From CAZYMF01 sp964648215 (GTDB taxonomy: Bacteria > Desulfobacterota > Binatia > HRBIN30 > JACQVA1): a stretch of 9,096 nucleotides of DNA. A program made the translations under genes and the position numbers. The notes under the pieces were generated by a model. That model was not told the DNA's origin. It saw nothing but the letters and a program-made list of their open reading frames with translations, and made no database searches. Shown in pieces: positions 8,006 through 9,096 of the stretch (the stretch's first letter is position 1; each line of letters begins with the position of its first letter). The DNA is taken from contig CAZYMF010000198.1 of assembly GCA_964648215.1 (NCBI GenBank), positions 1 to 9,096 on the forward strand. Direction: 5' to 3'.

Positions 8006-8149
8006 CCAAGCAGCGGTAACACGGCAATGCGACAAGATGCCGCGGGATCTGCAGAGCCGCCTCATCCGCGACCTTGAGCATGAGAAGCAGGCAGCTGTGG
8101 ACCGGCCCGCAGGATGCCTGGCAGCGGCAGCCCAAAAAGATCACAACCT

Positions 8150-8155
8150 ATTGTA
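8150..8155 (-). promoter_or_regulatory. Candidate -10 element of the receptor gene
   Basis: On the minus strand the bases read TACAAT, matching five of six consensus TATAAT positions, in the most AT-rich part of the spacer. No good -35 hexamer lies 16-18 bases upstream, so an activator may be needed or the call may be wrong. Use of this element would give a leader of about 240 nucleotides. Confidence 0.3.
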
Positions 8156-8189
8156 ATTGCTGACGTAATGAAGACTGCCCGGCCTCGCC

Positions 8190-8209
8190 CATTGACATCC
8201 ACCTCAATG
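8190..8209. promoter_or_regulatory. Inverted repeat over the perR -35 box (candidate operator)
   Basis: CATTGACATCCACCTCAATG has perfect 6-base arms (CATTGA / TCAATG) separated by 8 bases. It covers the whole TTGACA -35 hexamer. The 20-bp span is near that of Fur-family operators, and the position suits repression by an autoregulating PerR. It does not match the classic AT-rich B. subtilis PerR box. Confidence 0.4.
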
Positions 8210-8219
8210 CTGGTAGATT
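8192..8219 (+). promoter_or_regulatory. Sigma-70-type promoter of perR-katG
   Basis: A perfect -35 hexamer TTGACA (8192-8197) is followed, after 16 bases, by TAGATT (8214-8219), which matches four of six -10 positions. TG at 8211-8212 supplies an extended -10. Transcription should start near 8226, about 30 bases before the perR start codon. Confidence 0.7.
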
Positions 8220-8249
8220 CCTACTTGCGTATTGTTTGCAGATAGGAAT
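8217..8249. promoter_or_regulatory. 33-bp dyad between the -10 box and the ribosome binding site of perR
   Basis: Perfect 7-base arms ATTCCTA (8217-8223) and TAGGAAT (8243-8249) flank an inner TGC / GCA pair (8226-8228 and 8238-8240), all symmetric about 8233. The left arm overlaps the -10 box and the right arm contains the ribosome binding site AGGA. With a start near 8226 the left arm is not in the mRNA, so a protein-binding operator is likelier than an RNA hairpin. Confidence 0.4.
8244..8247 (+). promoter_or_regulatory. Ribosome binding site of perR
   Basis: AGGA ends 7 bases before the GTG at 8255 and supports that start. It lies inside the right arm of the 33-bp dyad. Confidence 0.6.
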
Positions 8250-8254
8250 TCATC

Positions 8255-8764
8255 GTGAAGATTGAAGGCAAAGAAGTCGAGAGGCGCCTCGAGCGGTTCA
8301 AGGCCGCTGCCAGGGGTGCCGGCATCAAGCTGACCCACCAGCGCCTCGAGATCTTTCGGGCCGTTGCGTCGAGCCTCGAACACCCCAACGCCGAGGCCGT
8401 GTACCGAGCGGTGCAGGCAACCACGCCGACCGTGTCGCTCGACACAGTCTACCGAACCCTGTGGTTGCTCAAGGACGTTGGCCTCCTAACTACACTCGGC
8501 CCGCGGCAAGACAGCGTGCGCTTCGATGCCAATGTCGAGGACCATCACCACTACGTCTGTACCCGTTGCGGTCTGGTGCGGGACTTCGAAAGCGAAGACC
8601 TCAACGCACTCAAGATCCCCGACACCGTCAATCAGTTCGGCCGGGTCGTGAGTGCCCACGTCGAGGTTCGAGGCATCTGCGATCGCTGCGCAAAACAACC
8701 GTCGGGCATCCATCCGAAACAGGAACACGATCCGCCGCGAGGCAAGAAGAGGAGCGAGTCATGA
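8255..8764 (+). CDS. perR: PerR-type peroxide-sensing regulator, Fur family
   Basis: This 169-residue Fur-family repressor is predicted to sense H2O2 by metal-catalysed oxidation and to control peroxide-defence genes. A winged-helix DNA-binding domain lies at about 15-90, with LTHQRLEIF and the recognition-helix stretch SLDTVYRTLWLL (61-72). The dimerisation and metal domain follows. The structural zinc site is C102xxC105 and C142xxC145. Putative regulatory metal ligands are H43, D91, H97, H99 and D110. Every one equals the B. subtilis PerR position plus 6 (37, 85, 91, 93, 104; cysteines 96, 99, 136, 139), so the alignment is gap-free through this core. Asp at 110, where Fur proteins carry Glu, is the PerR signature. 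The Lys/Arg-rich tail after residue 146 is extra. It starts at GTG 8255 and overlaps katG by 4 bp (ATGA), so the two genes are co-transcribed. Autoregulation is suggested by the promoter dyads. Confidence 0.92.
   Translation: MKIEGKEVERRLERFKAAARGAGIKLTHQRLEIFRAVASSLEHPNAEAVYRAVQATTPTVSLDTVYRTLWLLKDVGLLTTLGPRQDSVRFDANVEDHHHYVCTRCGLVRDFESEDLNALKIPDTVNQFGRVVSAHVEVRGICDRCAKQPSGIHPKQEHDPPRGKKRSES
8750..8754 (+). promoter_or_regulatory. Ribosome binding site of katG inside perR
   Basis: AGGAG lies 6 bases before the katG ATG, within the last codons of perR. With the ATGA overlap it allows efficient, probably coupled, translation. Confidence 0.75.
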
Positions 8765-9096
8765 GCGAGAAGGAGAAGAAAACGGCCAACCCCAACGGCC
8801 CGAAGAGTGGCAAATGCCCGATCATGCATGGCGGCAACACAACGGTCGGCACTTCGACGATGGACTGGTGGCCCAAGGCGCTGAACCTGGACATCCTCCA
8901 CCAGCACGACCGCAAGACCAACCCGCTGGCCCCCGACTTCAACTACCGCGAGGAGCTGAAGAAGCTCGACGTCGACGCGTTGAGGAAGGACCTGCGCGCG
9001 CTCATGACGGACAGCCAGGCGTGGTGGCCCGCGGACTGGGGGCACTACGGCGGCCTGATGATCCGCATGGCCTGGCACGACGCAGGTACCTATCGC
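8761..9096 (+). CDS. katG: Catalase-peroxidase KatG (N-terminal part, cut by window edge)
   Basis: This bifunctional haem catalase-peroxidase removes H2O2. Only the first 112 of an expected 720-750 residues are present; the frame is open to the last base. Typical N-terminal landmarks are CPIMHGG (19-25), DWWPKALNLDILHQH (35-49), DFNYREE (59-65) and MTDSQAWWPADWGHYGG (82-98). The distal haem-pocket motif RMAWHDAGTYR (102-112) contains catalytic R102 and H106, and W105, the tryptophan that forms the Met-Tyr-Trp adduct needed for catalase activity. Residue 107 is Asp where Ser or Ala is common. The gene overlaps perR by 4 bp with a good ribosome binding site, so it is the likely main target of that regulator. 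The adduct Tyr and Met and the proximal His lie outside the window. Confidence 0.97.
   Translation, partial: MSEKEKKTANPNGPKSGKCPIMHGGNTTVGTSTMDWWPKALNLDILHQHDRKTNPLAPDFNYREELKKLDVDALRKDLRALMTDSQAWWPADWGHYGGLMIRMAWHDAGTYR

Larger units (their letters stand above)
7905..8254. promoter_or_regulatory. Divergent control region between the receptor gene and perR
   Basis: This 350-bp region separates the divergent starts. The perR-proximal 70 bp hold a strong promoter and two inverted repeats, listed separately. The receptor side (7905 to about 8143) is GC-rich and would be a long leader if the minus-strand -10-like element at 8155-8150 is used. I checked for a cobalamin riboswitch and found none of its conserved boxes in order on the minus strand. 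No further gene is evident. Confidence 0.6.

Noticed and set aside
7905..8144. 80-residue N-terminal extension of the receptor from an upstream ATG
   Set aside because: The extension has no signal peptide and would bury the good one starting at 7904. It looks like chance open frame in GC-rich leader DNA.
6612..8156. 514-codon open frame on the plus strand
   Set aside because: It is antisense to the TonB receptor and its leader; no recognisable motif, while the minus strand is a full-length receptor.
7905..8160. Cobalamin riboswitch upstream of the TonB receptor
   Set aside because: The conserved B12-box and core elements are not present in order on the minus strand; an AGGGAA on the plus strand is isolated and points the wrong way.
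8148..8162. PerR-box-like sequence CTATTGTAATTGCTG
   Set aside because: It matches only 7 of 14 informative positions of TTATAATnATTATAA and is not itself palindromic, so it is near chance level.

Overview
The window is GC-rich, densely coding bacterial DNA with a Gram-negative cell plan: a TonB-dependent outer-membrane receptor with a signal peptide and a C-terminal Phe, and a GlcD-type respiratory oxidase subunit. One secreted protein has a long Thr-Pro linker ending in a cysteine-containing double EF-hand (dockerin-like) domain. I associate that tail with environmental 'Deltaproteobacteria' and Candidatus Binatota-type genomes, but this taxonomic guess is inference from protein style only. 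No rRNA, tRNA, CRISPR array, insertion sequence or phage gene is visible.

Layout from left to right: (1) 1-1276, minus strand: most of glcD, a glycolate-oxidase-type FAD-linked subunit, with its C-terminus beyond the left edge. (2) 1277-1673: a divergent spacer with no recognisable gene. (3) 1674-5633, plus strand: a 1319-residue predicted secreted protein. It consists of a signal peptide, an indel-free array of about 4.7 copies of a 180-residue (exactly 540 bp) repeat, a beta-rich domain, a 147-residue Thr/Pro linker and a six-cysteine dockerin-like tail. (4) 5634-5801: a short convergent spacer with a likely terminator. (5) 5802-7904, minus strand: a 700-residue TonB-dependent receptor carrying the CxxxM and HxM residues of the OprC/NosA copper receptors. 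(6) 7905-8254: a divergent control region with a good promoter and two inverted repeats. (7) 8255-8764, plus strand: a PerR-type Fur-family peroxide sensor. (8) 8761-9096, plus strand: the start of katG (catalase-peroxidase), overlapping perR by 4 bp and cut by the right edge.

Functionally, perR-katG is a compact peroxide-defence operon, probably autoregulated through the inverted repeats at its promoter. The divergent copper-type receptor shares that control region, which suggests, without proving, a link between metal uptake and peroxide defence. The repeat protein looks like a surface or extracellular structural or adhesive protein and has no evident functional link to its neighbours. The least-described item is this repeat protein with its altered EF-hand tail. 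I see no clear multi-gene novel system.
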